From Azospirillum sp. SYSU D00513 (lineage in GTDB: Bacteria > Pseudomonadota > Alphaproteobacteria > Azospirillales > Azospirillaceae), in the NCBI RefSeq assembly GCF_017356015.1, contig NZ_JAFIQV010000001.1, positions 247,293 through 311,292 of the forward strand: DNA of 64,000 nt, read 5' to 3'. Position 1 is the stretch's first letter. Each line of letters starts with the position of its first letter. A model generated the notes under the pieces. It worked only from the letters and a program-made list of their open reading frames with translations. It was not told the DNA's origin and searched no databases. Made by a program: the position numbers and the translations under genes. Of the stretch, positions 43,226 through 52,109 are shown piece by piece.

Positions 43226-44680
43226 TCAGACGGCCTCGGGCTTCGGGTGCGGTTTTTCGGGTGTGGACTGGGAGGGCTTGGCGGACGGTCTGGAAGGCTT
43301 CGCGGCCCCCTTGGCCGAGGCTCCGCCGGGCGGCGCGCGCAGCAGCTTGCGCACGGCCGGCGTGGCGACGACCTCCCCGCCCGTGGCGAAGCGCTCGTGG
43401 TTCGCCTCGATCTCGTCGAGCTTGTAGAGGTAGTTCACCATCAGCCCATGGGCTTGGCGCAGGCCCTTCTCCGACCGGTCGCCGAGATGGTTGATCTGTT
43501 CCAGCCGGGCGCCGTTGCCGAGATGGAAGCGGGCGACCGGGTCGAGCGGCTTCCCGGACCGGCTGCGGGCCTTCAGCATGTACCAGGCCGCCGCCGGCAG
43601 CAGGGCGTTGCGCACGGCCCCCTCGCTGTCCGGGCGGCCGGGCCAGGCGGGATCGTCCAACGCGGCGAGGGCCGCCTTGTCCTCCGCCGTCAGCGCCTCC
43701 GAAACCTCGGCGGCCCGTTCGGCCCGCAGCCAGGCGGCGAAGCCCGGCACCGGCGACAGGGTCACGAAGGTGTTCAGGCCGGGCATCTCGCGCTTCAGGT
43801 CCTCGACCACCTGCTTGATCAGGAAATTGCCGAAGGAAACCCCGCGCAGCCCCTCCTGGCAGTTGGAGATGGAATAGAAGACGGCGGTCGTCGCCTCCTC
43901 CGCCGCTATGGGGGTGCGGTCCTCCGCCAGGACCGACGCGATGGCGCCGGGGATCCCGGCGGTCAGCGCGACCTCCACGAAGATCAGCGGCTCGTCCACC
44001 AGCTGCGGGTGGAAGAAGGCAAAGCAGCGGCGGTCGGCGGGCTCCAGCCGGCTGCGCAGGTCGTCCCAGCCGCGGATGGCGTGGACCGCCTCGTAGCGGA
44101 TGATCTTCTGGAGGATGTTGGCCGGGGTGGTCCAGTCGATCCGGCGCAGCACCAGGAAGCCGCGGTTGAACCAGGAGCCGAAAAGATGCAGGAAGTCGGC
44201 GTCGAGCGGCTCCAGCTCCGGATGGGCCTTCAGCTCGCCCAGCAGCGCCTCGCGCATGCGGACCAGCGCCTCGGTGCCGGAATGGGCGAGGTTCAGGCGG
44301 CGGATGATCTCCTGCCGGCGCGGCTCGGCGGCGTTGTGGAGCGCCAGCAGGGTCTTGGCGTCGGGTGTCGCGCGGTAGGCGTCGATGGCGCGCTCCAGCT
44401 TCGGCCGGTCGGGGCCGAAACGCTCGACCAGCATGGTCAGGAAGGCGCGCCGCCCGTCGGCGTCCAGCTTGCGCCAGTGGGCCAGGATCTCATCGGCCAG
44501 CGCCACGCCCGAGGCCTCGCCCCGGCCGGACAGCAGCGCGTCGCAGAGCAGTTCGAGATGGATCTGCGCCGGGACCTCCCCGGCCGGGCCGGCCATGCCG
44601 TTGCGGCTCAGCAGGGCGCGGCCGCGCTCGGCGATGGAGCCGAGGAGATCGCTGAAGAAGGAGTTGGTGTTGCGCATCAT
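43226..44680 (-). CDS. matA: Malonyl-CoA decarboxylase
   Basis: This 484 aa enzyme converts malonyl-CoA to acetyl-CoA and CO2. The N-terminal helical domain (about 1-170) is followed by the catalytic GCN5-like domain with FHPQLVDEPLIFVEVALT (about 231-248), TAVFYSISNCQEGLRGVSFGNFLIK (about 270-294) and LNTFVTLSPVPGF. The last 45 residues are a Lys/Pro/Ser-rich tail not typical of the family. An AAGGAGG site precedes the double ATG at 44680/44677. It is the first gene of the mat operon, divergent from matR. Confidence 0.94.
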   Translation of the reverse strand: MMRNTNSFFSDLLGSIAERGRALLSRNGMAGPAGEVPAQIHLELLCDALLSGRGEASGVALADEILAHWRKLDADGRRAFLTMLVERFGPDRPKLERAIDAYRATPDAKTLLALHNAAEPRRQEIIRRLNLAHSGTEALVRMREALLGELKAHPELEPLDADFLHLFGSWFNRGFLVLRRIDWTTPANILQKIIRYEAVHAIRGWDDLRSRLEPADRRCFAFFHPQLVDEPLIFVEVALTAGIPGAIASVLAEDRTPIAAEEATTAVFYSISNCQEGLRGVSFGNFLIKQVVEDLKREMPGLNTFVTLSPVPGFAAWLRAERAAEVSEALTAEDKAALAALDDPAWPGRPDSEGAVRNALLPAAAWYMLKARSRSGKPLDPVARFHLGNGARLEQINHLGDRSEKGLRQAHGLMVNYLYKLDEIEANHERFATGGEVVATPAVRKLLRAPPGGASAKGAAKPSRPSAKPSQSTPEKPHPKPEAV

Positions 44681-44728
44681 CGCGGCGTTCCTCCTTGGAG
44701 AGGCTTGCCGATCGGCAGCCCGTCTTCC

Positions 44729-44760
44729 ATTATAGAAACGCGCTTTGAACGCACCGTCAA
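44729..44760 (-). promoter_or_regulatory. Candidate mat operon promoter
   Basis: On the minus strand TTGACG (44760-44755) and TATAAT (44734-44729) lie in the gap before matA. Both boxes are near-consensus but the 20-base spacer is longer than usual, which fits a promoter needing an activator or a repressed state. The MatR operator lies just upstream. Confidence 0.5.
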
Positions 44761-44763
44761 CAT

Positions 44764-44777
44764 TCTTGTATACACGA
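44764..44777. promoter_or_regulatory. MatR operator TCTTGTA-TACACGA
   Basis: This 14-mer is identical to the MatR site I recall being reported for Rhizobium leguminosarum bv. trifolii (TCTTGTA/TACACGA). It lies between matA and the divergent regulator gene, 16 bases before the regulator ATG and just upstream of the -35 box of the mat promoter. Confidence 0.82.
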
Positions 44778-44792
44778 TTGCGAGGGATCGGC

Positions 44793-45467
44793 ATGCCACG
44801 CGTGATACCGGAAGAGACGCGCAAGCGGCTCCGGGACGAGCTGGAGAATGAGATCCTGACGGGCCACATCCCCCCGGGGCAGAAGCTGGACGAGGTCTCC
44901 CTGGCGACGCGCTTCGGCGTGTCGCGCACGCCGATCCGCGAGGTGCTCCAGCAGCTCGCCTCCGCCGGGCTGGTGGAGATCCGGCCCCGGCGCGGTGCGG
45001 TGGTGGCGCAGCTCGGCCCGGAACAGCTGGTGCAGATGTTCGAGGTGATGGGTGGGCTGGAGGGCATGGCCGGCCGCATGGCCGCGCGCCGCCACACAGA
45101 GGAGGACCGCAAGGCATTGCAGCGCATCCAGGACGCCTGCCTGGCCGCCGCGCGCAGCGGCGACACCGACGCCTATTATTACGAGAACGAGCGCTTCCAT
45201 CAGGCGATCCACGCGGCAAGCCACAACGCGTTCCTGATCGAGCAGTGCACCGCCCTGCACCGCCGGCTGAAGCCCTACCGCCGGCTCCAGCTCCGCCACC
45301 GCAACCGCATGGCCAGTTCGCTGGCGGAGCACACGGCGGTGCTGGAGGCCATCCTCGCCCTGGACGGGGACCGGGCCGAGCGGCTGATGCGCGACCATGT
45401 GGTCATTCAGGGCGAACGCTTCACCGACTTCATCGCCATGCTGGCGGAAAAGGTGCCGGCGGGCTGA
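44793..45467 (+). CDS. matR: GntR/FCD family regulator of malonate genes
   Basis: This 224 aa regulator has a winged helix-turn-helix (EILTGHIPPGQKLDEVSLATRFGVSRTPIREVLQQLASAGLVEIRPRRGAVV, about 18-68) and an FCD domain with metal-binding His residues (about 80-215; NERFHQAIHAASHN). It is divergent from matA and should sense malonate and control the mat operon. GAGGGA precedes the ATG at 44793; an upstream in-frame ATG at 44745 would extend through the operator, so I reject it. Confidence 0.92.
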   Translation: MPRVIPEETRKRLRDELENEILTGHIPPGQKLDEVSLATRFGVSRTPIREVLQQLASAGLVEIRPRRGAVVAQLGPEQLVQMFEVMGGLEGMAGRMAARRHTEEDRKALQRIQDACLAAARSGDTDAYYYENERFHQAIHAASHNAFLIEQCTALHRRLKPYRRLQLRHRNRMASSLAEHTAVLEAILALDGDRAERLMRDHVVIQGERFTDFIAMLAEKVPAG

Positions 45468-45508
45468 GCCCGCCGGGGAAGGAAAGGTGCCGTGATGCGC
45501 GGGACGCC

Positions 45509-46189
45509 TCAGCTCACGCCGAGATAGCGCCCTGGCTTGTGGTTGATCGCCAGCACCATGTTGACGATGGTCGCCCCCAGCACCGACAGGAGCAGCCGGT
45601 CCGCCGGCAGGGTGAAATAGGCGGCGGCCAGGATCACGAGATCGACGGCGAGCTGGAAATAACCGGCGCGGATCCCGAACCGTTCCTGAAGGTAGATCGC
45701 CAGGATGTTGATGCCGCCCAGCCCGGTGCGGTGGCGGAACAGCATCAGCAGCCCGGCCCCGAACAGGCCGCCGCCGATCACCGTCGCGTAGACGGGGTCC
45801 AGGTGGGTGAAGCCGACCCAGGATTCCGTCAGACGCGCGAACACCGAGACGAGCCCGACCGCGAGGAAGGTGCGCAACGTGAACGCCCAGCCCATGCGCT
45901 TCCAGGCGAGCAGGTAGAAGGGCAGGTTGATCAGGAAGAACAGCGTGCCGAACCCGACCTCGCTGACATAGCTCAGCAGCAGGGCCGCTCCCGCGATCCC
46001 GCCGGTCAGCAGCACCGTCTTGGTGTAGATCAGCATGCCCAGCGCGATGAACAGCGTGCCGAGCAGCATCGCCATGGCGTCCTCGTAGAGGCGGTGGCGC
46101 TCGGTCATCGGCTGAGCGGCTGCGGGCTGAGCGGCTGCGGGCTGCGCGGTTTTCGGCGCGAGGCCGGCGGGGGAAGTCGTGTCGGTCAT
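45509..46189 (-). CDS. YitT family membrane protein
   Basis: This 226 aa protein has an N-terminal low-complexity region with repeated AQPAA units, then about five to six helices (MAMLLGTLFIALGMLIYTK, VLLTGGIAGAALLLSYVS, ATVIGGGLFGAGLLMLFRHRTGLGGINILAIYLQ) matching YitT/DUF161 proteins. Function is uncertain in the family. A 15-base tandem repeat in the N-terminus could vary in length. An internal ATG at 46108 would skip the low-complexity part. It follows the aminotransferase by 20 bases. Confidence 0.87.
   Translation of the reverse strand: MTDTTSPAGLAPKTAQPAAAQPAAAQPMTERHRLYEDAMAMLLGTLFIALGMLIYTKTVLLTGGIAGAALLLSYVSEVGFGTLFFLINLPFYLLAWKRMGWAFTLRTFLAVGLVSVFARLTESWVGFTHLDPVYATVIGGGLFGAGLLMLFRHRTGLGGINILAIYLQERFGIRAGYFQLAVDLVILAAAYFTLPADRLLLSVLGATIVNMVLAINHKPGRYLGVS
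46110..46139 (-). repeat. In-frame 15-bp tandem repeat in the YitT gene
   Basis: Two exact copies of GGCTGAGCGGCTGCG lie head to tail, with a partial third unit after. They encode the repeated AQPAA in the protein. Copy-number change would alter length by five residues without frameshift. Confidence 0.8.
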
Positions 46190-46209
46190 GGCCCTGGTCC
46201 CGGTAACGG

Positions 46210-47382
46210 TCAGCGGAGCGCGGCGAACTTGGCGATCACGTCCCCGGCCTCGGCGGTCTTCAGCCCGGCGATGTTGATGCGGCCGGAGGTCGGCATGTAG
46301 ATCGCGTGTTCCGACCGCAGCTTCAGCACCTCGGCCTCCGTCAGCGGCAGCAGGGAGAACATGCCCTCCTGCCCCTCGACGGCGGCCAGCGCCGGCCAGG
46401 CGCCCCGCAAGCCCGCCGCCAGCGCGCGGCGAAGGCCCTGGATGCGGGCGCGCATGCCGTTCAGCTCGTCGAGCCAGTCGCGGGTCAGCGCCTCGTCGCC
46501 GAGGATCGTCCGCACGACGGCCGCACCATGGTCCGGCGGCATCGAGTAGCTGGTCCGCGCCAGCCCCATCAGGTTGGAACGGGCGAGGTCCGCCGCCGCT
46601 TCGGTCGCGGCGACCGCGAAGATGGCGCCCGTCCGCTCGCGGTAGAGGCCGAAGGACTTGGAGGAGGAGACGGCGACCAGCGCCTCCGGCACCGCCGTGA
46701 CCACGGCGCGCAGGCCGGCGGCATCCTCCTCCACCCCGCGGCCGAAGCCCTGGTAGGCGAGATCGATCAGCGGCGTGACGCCGCGCCGCTCCAGAACGGC
46801 GGCGACGGCGGCCCACTGCTCGTCCGACAGGGCCGCACCCGTCGGGTTGTGGCAGCTGCCGTGCAGCAGGGCCACGTCGCCCGGCTGCGCCCGCTCCAGC
46901 GCCTCGATCATGCGGTCGAACAGAACCGACTGGCTGGCGGTGTCGAAGAAGGGATGGGAGACGACCTCCAGCCCGGCGGCGGCGAAGATGCCGACGTGGT
47001 TCGGCCAGGTCGGCAGCCCGACCAGGATGCGCCTGGCGCCGGCCCGCACCAGCAGGTCGCCCGCCAGCCGCAGCGCGCCGGACCCGCCGGGCGTCTGCAC
47101 CCCGGCCGCCGCGACGCGGCCGGCGGCGGTTCCGGCGACGAGGCGCCAGAGCCGGTCGAGATAGAGCGTGTCGCCTTCCAGCCCGATGTAGGCCTTGCTG
47201 TCCTGGCTCTCCAGCAGGATGCGCTCGGCCGCCTTCACCGCGCGGAAGACGGGGGTGCGCCCCTCCTCGTCGCGGTAGACGCCGACGCCCAGATCGACCT
47301 TGTTCGGGCGCTCGTCGCGCTTGTAGAGGCCGATGAGGGCGAGCAGCGCGTCGTCGGGCTGGCGGGAGAGTGTGTCGAACAT
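46210..47382 (-). CDS. Aromatic/aspartate-type class I aminotransferase
   Basis: This 390 aa PLP enzyme has VDLGVGVYRDEEG (about 28-40), the DSKAYIGLEGD region, CHNPTGAALSD (about 180), LIDLAYQGFGRG (about 210) and the PLP lysine in SSSKSFGLYRERTG (about 242). C-terminal RINIAGL carries the substrate-carboxylate Arg. This pattern fits TyrB/AspC type Ib aminotransferases, exchanging amino groups between aromatic or acidic amino acids and 2-oxoglutarate. It is 20 bases upstream of the YitT gene. Confidence 0.93.
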   Translation of the reverse strand: MFDTLSRQPDDALLALIGLYKRDERPNKVDLGVGVYRDEEGRTPVFRAVKAAERILLESQDSKAYIGLEGDTLYLDRLWRLVAGTAAGRVAAAGVQTPGGSGALRLAGDLLVRAGARRILVGLPTWPNHVGIFAAAGLEVVSHPFFDTASQSVLFDRMIEALERAQPGDVALLHGSCHNPTGAALSDEQWAAVAAVLERRGVTPLIDLAYQGFGRGVEEDAAGLRAVVTAVPEALVAVSSSKSFGLYRERTGAIFAVAATEAAADLARSNLMGLARTSYSMPPDHGAAVVRTILGDEALTRDWLDELNGMRARIQGLRRALAAGLRGAWPALAAVEGQEGMFSLLPLTEAEVLKLRSEHAIYMPTSGRINIAGLKTAEAGDVIAKFAALR

Positions 47383-47511
47383 GGCGGGCCGTCCGGTCTG
47401 GTCTGTGAGGATGGGATGATGCGCCGATCCTCCGCGCGCTCCCCCACCGCCGCAAGGTTCAAGAACGCAGGGCGGCGATGAGGACGCGGCTGGAGGATGG
47501 CGGGCGGAGGC

Positions 47512-48831
47512 TCAGGTGATGCCGAAGCGGCGGCGGGCGGAGATCAGTGCGGCGAAGCTGAGGACGGCCAGGAACATCAGGTAATAGCTCGGCGACAGCT
47601 TGCTGCCCGTCGCGTCGGTCAGCCAGGTCATCGCCAGCGGCCCCAGCCCCCCGAACAGCGTGACGCCCAGATTGTAGCTGAAGGACAGGCCGGTCGCCCG
47701 CGTCGCCCGGGGGAAGAGGTCCGACATCAGGGCGGGCAGAGCGCCGAAATAGACGGACTTCAGCGTCGCCAGCCAGACCACCACCGCGATGATCACCGCC
47801 GTGCCCGGCGACAGGGTCAGGAGCAGGAAGCAGGGGTAGAAGGAGACGAACAGCAGCACGGCGGAGATCAGCATCGCCCGCGTGCGGCCGATCCGGTCCG
47901 ACAGGTGGCCGACATAGGGGGTCAGCACCGTCAGGATCAGCGCGCCCGCGAAGGTGCTGGCGTAGCCGACGGTCGCCGACAGGCCCAGCTGCTTGACCGC
48001 GTATGTGGGCATGTAGACCAGCAGGTAGTTCACGGCGGTCGAGATGATCAGGCAGCCGATCGCCACGGCCACCCGCGTCTTCTGGCTGGCGAAGACGGTC
48101 GCCACCGCCGCGCGTTCGGACGTCTGGGCGGGCTCCGCCTCGGTGGCCTTCGGCTCGTCGAGATGGCGGCGGATGTAGAGCCCGACCGGCCCGACCAGAA
48201 GCCCGAAGGCGAAGGGCAGGCGCCATCCCCAGTCCTGAAGCTGGTCGGCGGGCATCCAGGCGGTCAGCAGGATGCCGAACAGGGCGGCCAGGGCGCCGCT
48301 CAGCCCCTGGCTGGCGAATTGCCAGCTCGCGATGTAGCCGCGCCGGTCCGGCGCGTGCTCGACCAGGAAGGCGGTGGCGCTGCCGAACTCGCCGCCGGCG
48401 GAGAAGCCCTGGATCAGGCGGGCCACGAGGATGCCGATGGGGGCGAGCAGCCCGATGCTCTCATAGCTCGGCATGAAGGTGATCATGGCCGTGCCGAGCA
48501 CCATCAGCAGGATGCAGGCGAGCATCGCCGCCTTGCGCCCCACCCGGTCGGCGTAGTTGCCCAGCACCAGCGCGCCCACCGGCCGCGCGACGTAGGAGAT
48601 CGCGAAGGTGCCGAAGGCAAGCAGCAGCCCGACCGTCTCGTCGGCGGCGGGGAAGAAGGCTTTCGTGAGGTAGAGGGCAAAATAGCCGTAGACCGCGATG
48701 TCGTACCATTCCAGGGCGTTGCCGATGGAGGTGGCGACCAGCATCTTGGTGAGGTTGAACGGCTTCGCCCCGGCGGGGGCGTTGGAGGCGGTTGGCGCGG
48801 ACGTCGCGCCGGCCGTCATTCCAGTGGTCAT
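47512..48831 (-). CDS. MFS transporter, metabolite:H+ symporter (MHS) type
   Basis: This 439 aa protein has 12 helices and MHS-family motifs: ATSIGNALEWYDIAVYGYFALYL near 30, GTFAISYVARPVGALVLGNYADRVGRKAAML (about 73-105) and RLIQGFSAGGEFGSATAFLVEHAP (about 138-160). Related proteins import proline/betaine, citrate, shikimate or alpha-ketoglutarate with protons. It lies 153 bases after the M20 peptidase gene on the same strand, so uptake and hydrolysis of the same compound is a reasonable guess. Confidence 0.92.
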   Translation of the reverse strand: MTTGMTAGATSAPTASNAPAGAKPFNLTKMLVATSIGNALEWYDIAVYGYFALYLTKAFFPAADETVGLLLAFGTFAISYVARPVGALVLGNYADRVGRKAAMLACILLMVLGTAMITFMPSYESIGLLAPIGILVARLIQGFSAGGEFGSATAFLVEHAPDRRGYIASWQFASQGLSGALAALFGILLTAWMPADQLQDWGWRLPFAFGLLVGPVGLYIRRHLDEPKATEAEPAQTSERAAVATVFASQKTRVAVAIGCLIISTAVNYLLVYMPTYAVKQLGLSATVGYASTFAGALILTVLTPYVGHLSDRIGRTRAMLISAVLLFVSFYPCFLLLTLSPGTAVIIAVVVWLATLKSVYFGALPALMSDLFPRATRATGLSFSYNLGVTLFGGLGPLAMTWLTDATGSKLSPSYYLMFLAVLSFAALISARRRFGIT

Positions 48832-48984
48832 GTTTCGGTTTTCCCAGACTGTGCCGCCGAGCGGCGCTTTTGGTCGATGCGGTCCTTCCGGCCGTCCCTT
48901 TTCCGGGTTCGCTCGTGAAGGAGAGTGCCGCCTGATGGCTTCCCTTGTTCGTGTGACGTTCGTGCCCCTTCCCTGGTCACCGGA

Positions 48985-50376
48985 TCAGGGCACCGGCCCT
49001 TCTCCCAACCCATCTCCCAGATCCCAGAACAGGCCGGCCATGAGGCGCAACGCCTCCTCCGCGACCGGAACCAGGAGATGCTCGTCCGGGGCGTGCTGGT
49101 TGCAGCCCGGATAGGAGTGCGGGATCCAGAGGGTCGGAAGGCCGAGATCCTCGACGAAGAATTCGTTGGGCAGCGAGCCGCCGAAGTTCGGCAGCAGGGC
49201 CACCGGCTTTCCCGTGGTCCGCTCCATGGAGCGCACGGCCCAGCGGACCCAGGGGTTGTCGAGGTCGAGCCGCGTCGCGTTCGACATCACCTCCGCCGTC
49301 ACCTCGACGTCGCCGAAGCCCCGCGCGGCGAGATGGGCGCGGACCGCCTCGCCGGCGTTGCGGACGTCGGTGCCGACCACGAAGCGGAGCTGGAGCACCG
49401 CCTCGGCCCGGCCGGGGATGGCGTTGACCGGCCGCTCGGCGTTGCCCGCGCCAAGGGCCAGCACCTCCAGCGTGTTCCAGCCATAGACGCGCTCCGCCGG
49501 GCTCAGGCCCGGCTCGCCCCAGCCGTCATCGACCGCGGGCTCGCCGGGGCCGGGCACGACCGGGATGCCGGCCAGCGCCCGGCGAACGGCCGGCGACAGG
49601 GGCGGCGGGCGCAGCCCTTCGACCAGGATGACGCCGTTCCCGTCCACCAGCGCGGCGACGGCGGCGGCGAGCCGCGTCGCCGGGTTCACCAGCAGGCCGC
49701 CCCAGTTGCCGGAATGGTGTCCGCCGGGCCGGAGGTCGAGCTTCAGCCGGATGTTGAGGCCGCCGCGCGCGCCGAGGAACAGGGTCGGGCGCTCGGCGGC
49801 GACGCGCGGGCCGTCGGAGCTGATCATGACGTCCGCCCGCAGCCGGTCGCGCCGGCTGCGGCAGATCGCCTGAAGCTCGGGCGAGCCGATCTCCTCCCCC
49901 ATCTCCAGCAGGAGCTTCAGGTTGAAGCCCGCCCTGCCCTGCCGCGCCTCCAGCACGGCGGCGAGGGCGCCGAGGTTGATGGAGTGCTGGCCCTTGTTGT
50001 CGGCCGTCCCGCGGCCATAGAGCCGGTCCTCCCGCCGCACGGCCGACCAGGGGGAAAGCCCGTCGGTCCAGCGGCCCTCCATGCCCGGAACCACGTCGCC
50101 GTGCCCGTACATCAGCACGGTGGGGAGGGCCGGGTCCTCGATCCGCTCGGCGATGAGGAACAGGTTGCGGCCGTCCTCCGACGCCCGGCAGATCTCGGAT
50201 TCGAAGCCGAGCCGGGAGAGTGCCGGCGCCATCTCCTCGGCAAGGTAGGCGTGGAGGGGACCGGCGTCGCCGGTGGTGCTGTCCGTGCGGTGTGCGACGC
50301 GCCGGTCGAGATCGGCGAGGAAGCGGCCGGAATGCAGGTAGCCGGCGGCGTTGCCGATGGCCGATGAACGCTCCAT
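48985..50376 (-). CDS. M20 family metallopeptidase
   Basis: This 463 aa hydrolase has the dinuclear zinc motifs of the M20 family: LMYGHGDVVPG (about 93-103), YGRGTADNKGQ (about 120-130) with DNKG, LLEMGEEIGSPE (about 155-166), and a dimerisation lid with HHSGNWGG near 220. The C-terminal WIPHSYPGCNQHAPDEHL supplies the last His ligand. It would hydrolyse an N-acyl amino acid or dipeptide. The start at 50376 avoids a basic 74-residue extension. It is divergent from a LysR-type gene. Confidence 0.92.
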   Translation of the reverse strand: MERSSAIGNAAGYLHSGRFLADLDRRVAHRTDSTTGDAGPLHAYLAEEMAPALSRLGFESEICRASEDGRNLFLIAERIEDPALPTVLMYGHGDVVPGMEGRWTDGLSPWSAVRREDRLYGRGTADNKGQHSINLGALAAVLEARQGRAGFNLKLLLEMGEEIGSPELQAICRSRRDRLRADVMISSDGPRVAAERPTLFLGARGGLNIRLKLDLRPGGHHSGNWGGLLVNPATRLAAAVAALVDGNGVILVEGLRPPPLSPAVRRALAGIPVVPGPGEPAVDDGWGEPGLSPAERVYGWNTLEVLALGAGNAERPVNAIPGRAEAVLQLRFVVGTDVRNAGEAVRAHLAARGFGDVEVTAEVMSNATRLDLDNPWVRWAVRSMERTTGKPVALLPNFGGSLPNEFFVEDLGLPTLWIPHSYPGCNQHAPDEHLLVPVAEEALRLMAGLFWDLGDGLGEGPVP

Positions 50377-50513
50377 GAACGGTCTCCGGGCGGGGGAAGC
50401 GGGCGCGCGGGAACCCTCACCGGCCCGGCGCCTCCGCCGGGCGGTTTGAAACCGCGCCCATCGCTTTCCATTGATGCTGGGCGATGATCCGCCGCTTTGC
50501 GGTTTCTTGACAA

Positions 50514-50529
50514 TTTCAATATTCTCAAA
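50514..50529. promoter_or_regulatory. Candidate LysR-type site in M20/LysR divergent region
   Basis: TTTCAATATTCTCAAA is a partly symmetric AT-rich box in the 211-base divergent gap, of the T-N11-A type bound by LysR regulators. A TTGACA lies just before it at 50507-50512, but no good -10 box follows. Confidence 0.35.
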
Positions 50530-50587
50530 CGCGCTTTGACCTTGCGGCAAAGGACGGGACGGCAAAAAGCGTGATAGCGGCTTCTCG

Positions 50588-51499
50588 ATGATCAGCACCT
50601 CGTTGCGCTATTTCCTGGAGGTCGCCCGGACCGGGTCGCTGAGCGAGGCCTCGGCGCGGCTGCACGTCACCGTCTCGGCCATCAGCCGGCAGATCGCGAA
50701 GCTGGAGGAGCATTTCGGCACGCCGCTGTTCGACCGGCACCCGCGCGGCATGGTGCTGACCCCGCCCGGCGAACTCCTGGCCGACTACGCCCGCCGCAGC
50801 GCGCTCGACGCCGAGCGGGTGGCGGCGGAGGTGCGCGAAGGGCTGGGGCTGCGCAAGGCGCCGGTGCGGGTGGCGGCCTCCGACGGGCTGGCGCGCGCCG
50901 CGACCGTGGCGCTCCGTGCGTTCCTGGCCGAACGGCCGGACACGCCGGTGGAGCTGACCGTCGCCCCGCAGGAGACGGTCCTGAAGCAGCTCCGCGATGC
51001 CGCCATCGACTTGGGCTTGGTCTTCTCCCTGCTGCCGGAAAGCGACCTGCGGATCGAGAAGTCCTGGACGGCCCACACCTGCGCCTTCGTCCGGCGCGGC
51101 CACCCGCTGGCGGGACGCGGCAGCGTGACCATGGCCGACCTGCGCGCGGTGAAGCTCGCCCTGCCCAGCCACAACACCATCGCGCGCATCGTCGAGCTGC
51201 TGCATGTGGAGGAGCGGGCGGAGGCCGCCGGCATCTTCACCACCAACTCCTTCACCGTGCTCTGCGACTATGTCCGCGCGGAAGGTGCGGTGGGGGTCGC
51301 CAGCGACATCGCCGTGCGCAGCCTGGAGGAGGATGGCGGGGACGGTCCCTTCGTCGTGCTGCCCTTCGCGCAGCCCGACCTCCACAAAAGGACCGTCCAG
51401 CTCTACGCCCCGACGGAGCGCGGCCTGACGAGCAGCGCCCTGCTGGTGCGCGACGCCATCGTGCAGGCGGTCGATCCGCTGGTGGCGGAGACCCAGTAA
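50588..51499 (+). CDS. LysR family transcriptional regulator
   Basis: This 303 aa regulator has an N-terminal helix-turn-helix (SLRYFLEVARTGSLSEASARLHVTVSAISRQIAKLEEHFGTPLFDR) and a LysR substrate-binding domain (about 92-298). It is divergent from the M20 peptidase and probably controls it and the MFS gene. A terminator hairpin follows its stop. Confidence 0.93.
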   Translation: MISTSLRYFLEVARTGSLSEASARLHVTVSAISRQIAKLEEHFGTPLFDRHPRGMVLTPPGELLADYARRSALDAERVAAEVREGLGLRKAPVRVAASDGLARAATVALRAFLAERPDTPVELTVAPQETVLKQLRDAAIDLGLVFSLLPESDLRIEKSWTAHTCAFVRRGHPLAGRGSVTMADLRAVKLALPSHNTIARIVELLHVEERAEAAGIFTTNSFTVLCDYVRAEGAVGVASDIAVRSLEEDGGDGPFVVLPFAQPDLHKRTVQLYAPTERGLTSSALLVRDAIVQAVDPLVAETQ

Positions 51500-51500
51500 A

Positions 51501-51534
51501 AAGAAAGGGCCGCCCTGCGGGGCGGCCCTTTCTT
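51501..51534. terminator. Bidirectional intrinsic terminator
   Basis: AAGAAAGGGCCGCCC pairs with GGGCGGCCCTTTCTT around TGCG. It ends the LysR gene (stop 51499) on the plus strand and the small minus-strand gene (stop 51562) on the other. Confidence 0.85.
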
Positions 51535-51561
51535 CAACCTGACGTCCGTTCCGGGAAGGGC

Positions 51562-51756
51562 TCAGGCCGCCCCGCGGCCGAGCTTCACCAGGAAGGGAAC
51601 ATCCACGCGGTGCAGCTCGGCGCCATTGGACGCCGAGAGCTGCGCCGCCTCGCCACGGGCGCGGCGCAGGCACCAGGCCATCAGGGAGGCCATCAGGCCC
51701 TTCCCCGCACCGTCCATCCGCCAGCCGTCCTGAAACGAAACCGTGTTCGCCGCCAT
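51562..51756 (-). CDS. Small hypothetical protein
   Basis: This 64 aa protein starts MAANTVSFQDGWRMDGAGKGLMASLMAWCLRR and ends PFLVKLGRGAA. There is one mildly hydrophobic helix. AGGAG lies about 9 bases before the ATG at 51756, supporting translation; a longer frame to 51837 exists. No family is recognised. Confidence 0.55.
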   Translation of the reverse strand: MAANTVSFQDGWRMDGAGKGLMASLMAWCLRRARGEAAQLSASNGAELHRVDVPFLVKLGRGAA

Positions 51757-51975
51757 CTCCGCACTCCTCGCGCCGATGAGATCCGATGGCTTCAAGGTAG
51801 CGACGGAAGGGCGCTCGGACAGCCGCGATTGCTGCATTGCAGCGGACCCGGCGGTGCATAAATTTGTGGGGCCAGCAAAGGGATGCGGAAAGTCGAAGGG
51901 GTTTGGGTGGTTTCCCCGTTGAAAAAGACCATCACACGGGCCGCATCACGACAAGTCACTCCGGGACAAACACTG

Positions 51976-52055
51976 TCTGTTATCCCCGCGAAAGCGGGGG
52001 TCCAGAACTCTCCCAAGAGGTGTGTTCTGCGGAGTTCTGGATCCCCGTTTTCACG
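51976..52055. repeat. Palindromic dispersed repeat, degenerate copy
   Basis: The left half reads TTATCCCCGCGAAAGCGGGGGTCCAGAAC and the right half GTTCTGGATCCCCGTTTTCACGC. It shares the core of the other copies but both ends have diverged from CGTCATCC. Confidence 0.75.
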
Positions 52056-52109
52056 CTATAGGGTGTACATATCTCTGGATCATCTTTCTCATAGAAAACA
52101 GCCACTTAA

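Noticed and set aside
40090..43494. Plus-strand frame of 1134 codons over matC and matB
   Set aside because: MatC and MatB are unmistakable on the minus strand; the long open frame results from GC-rich codon bias.
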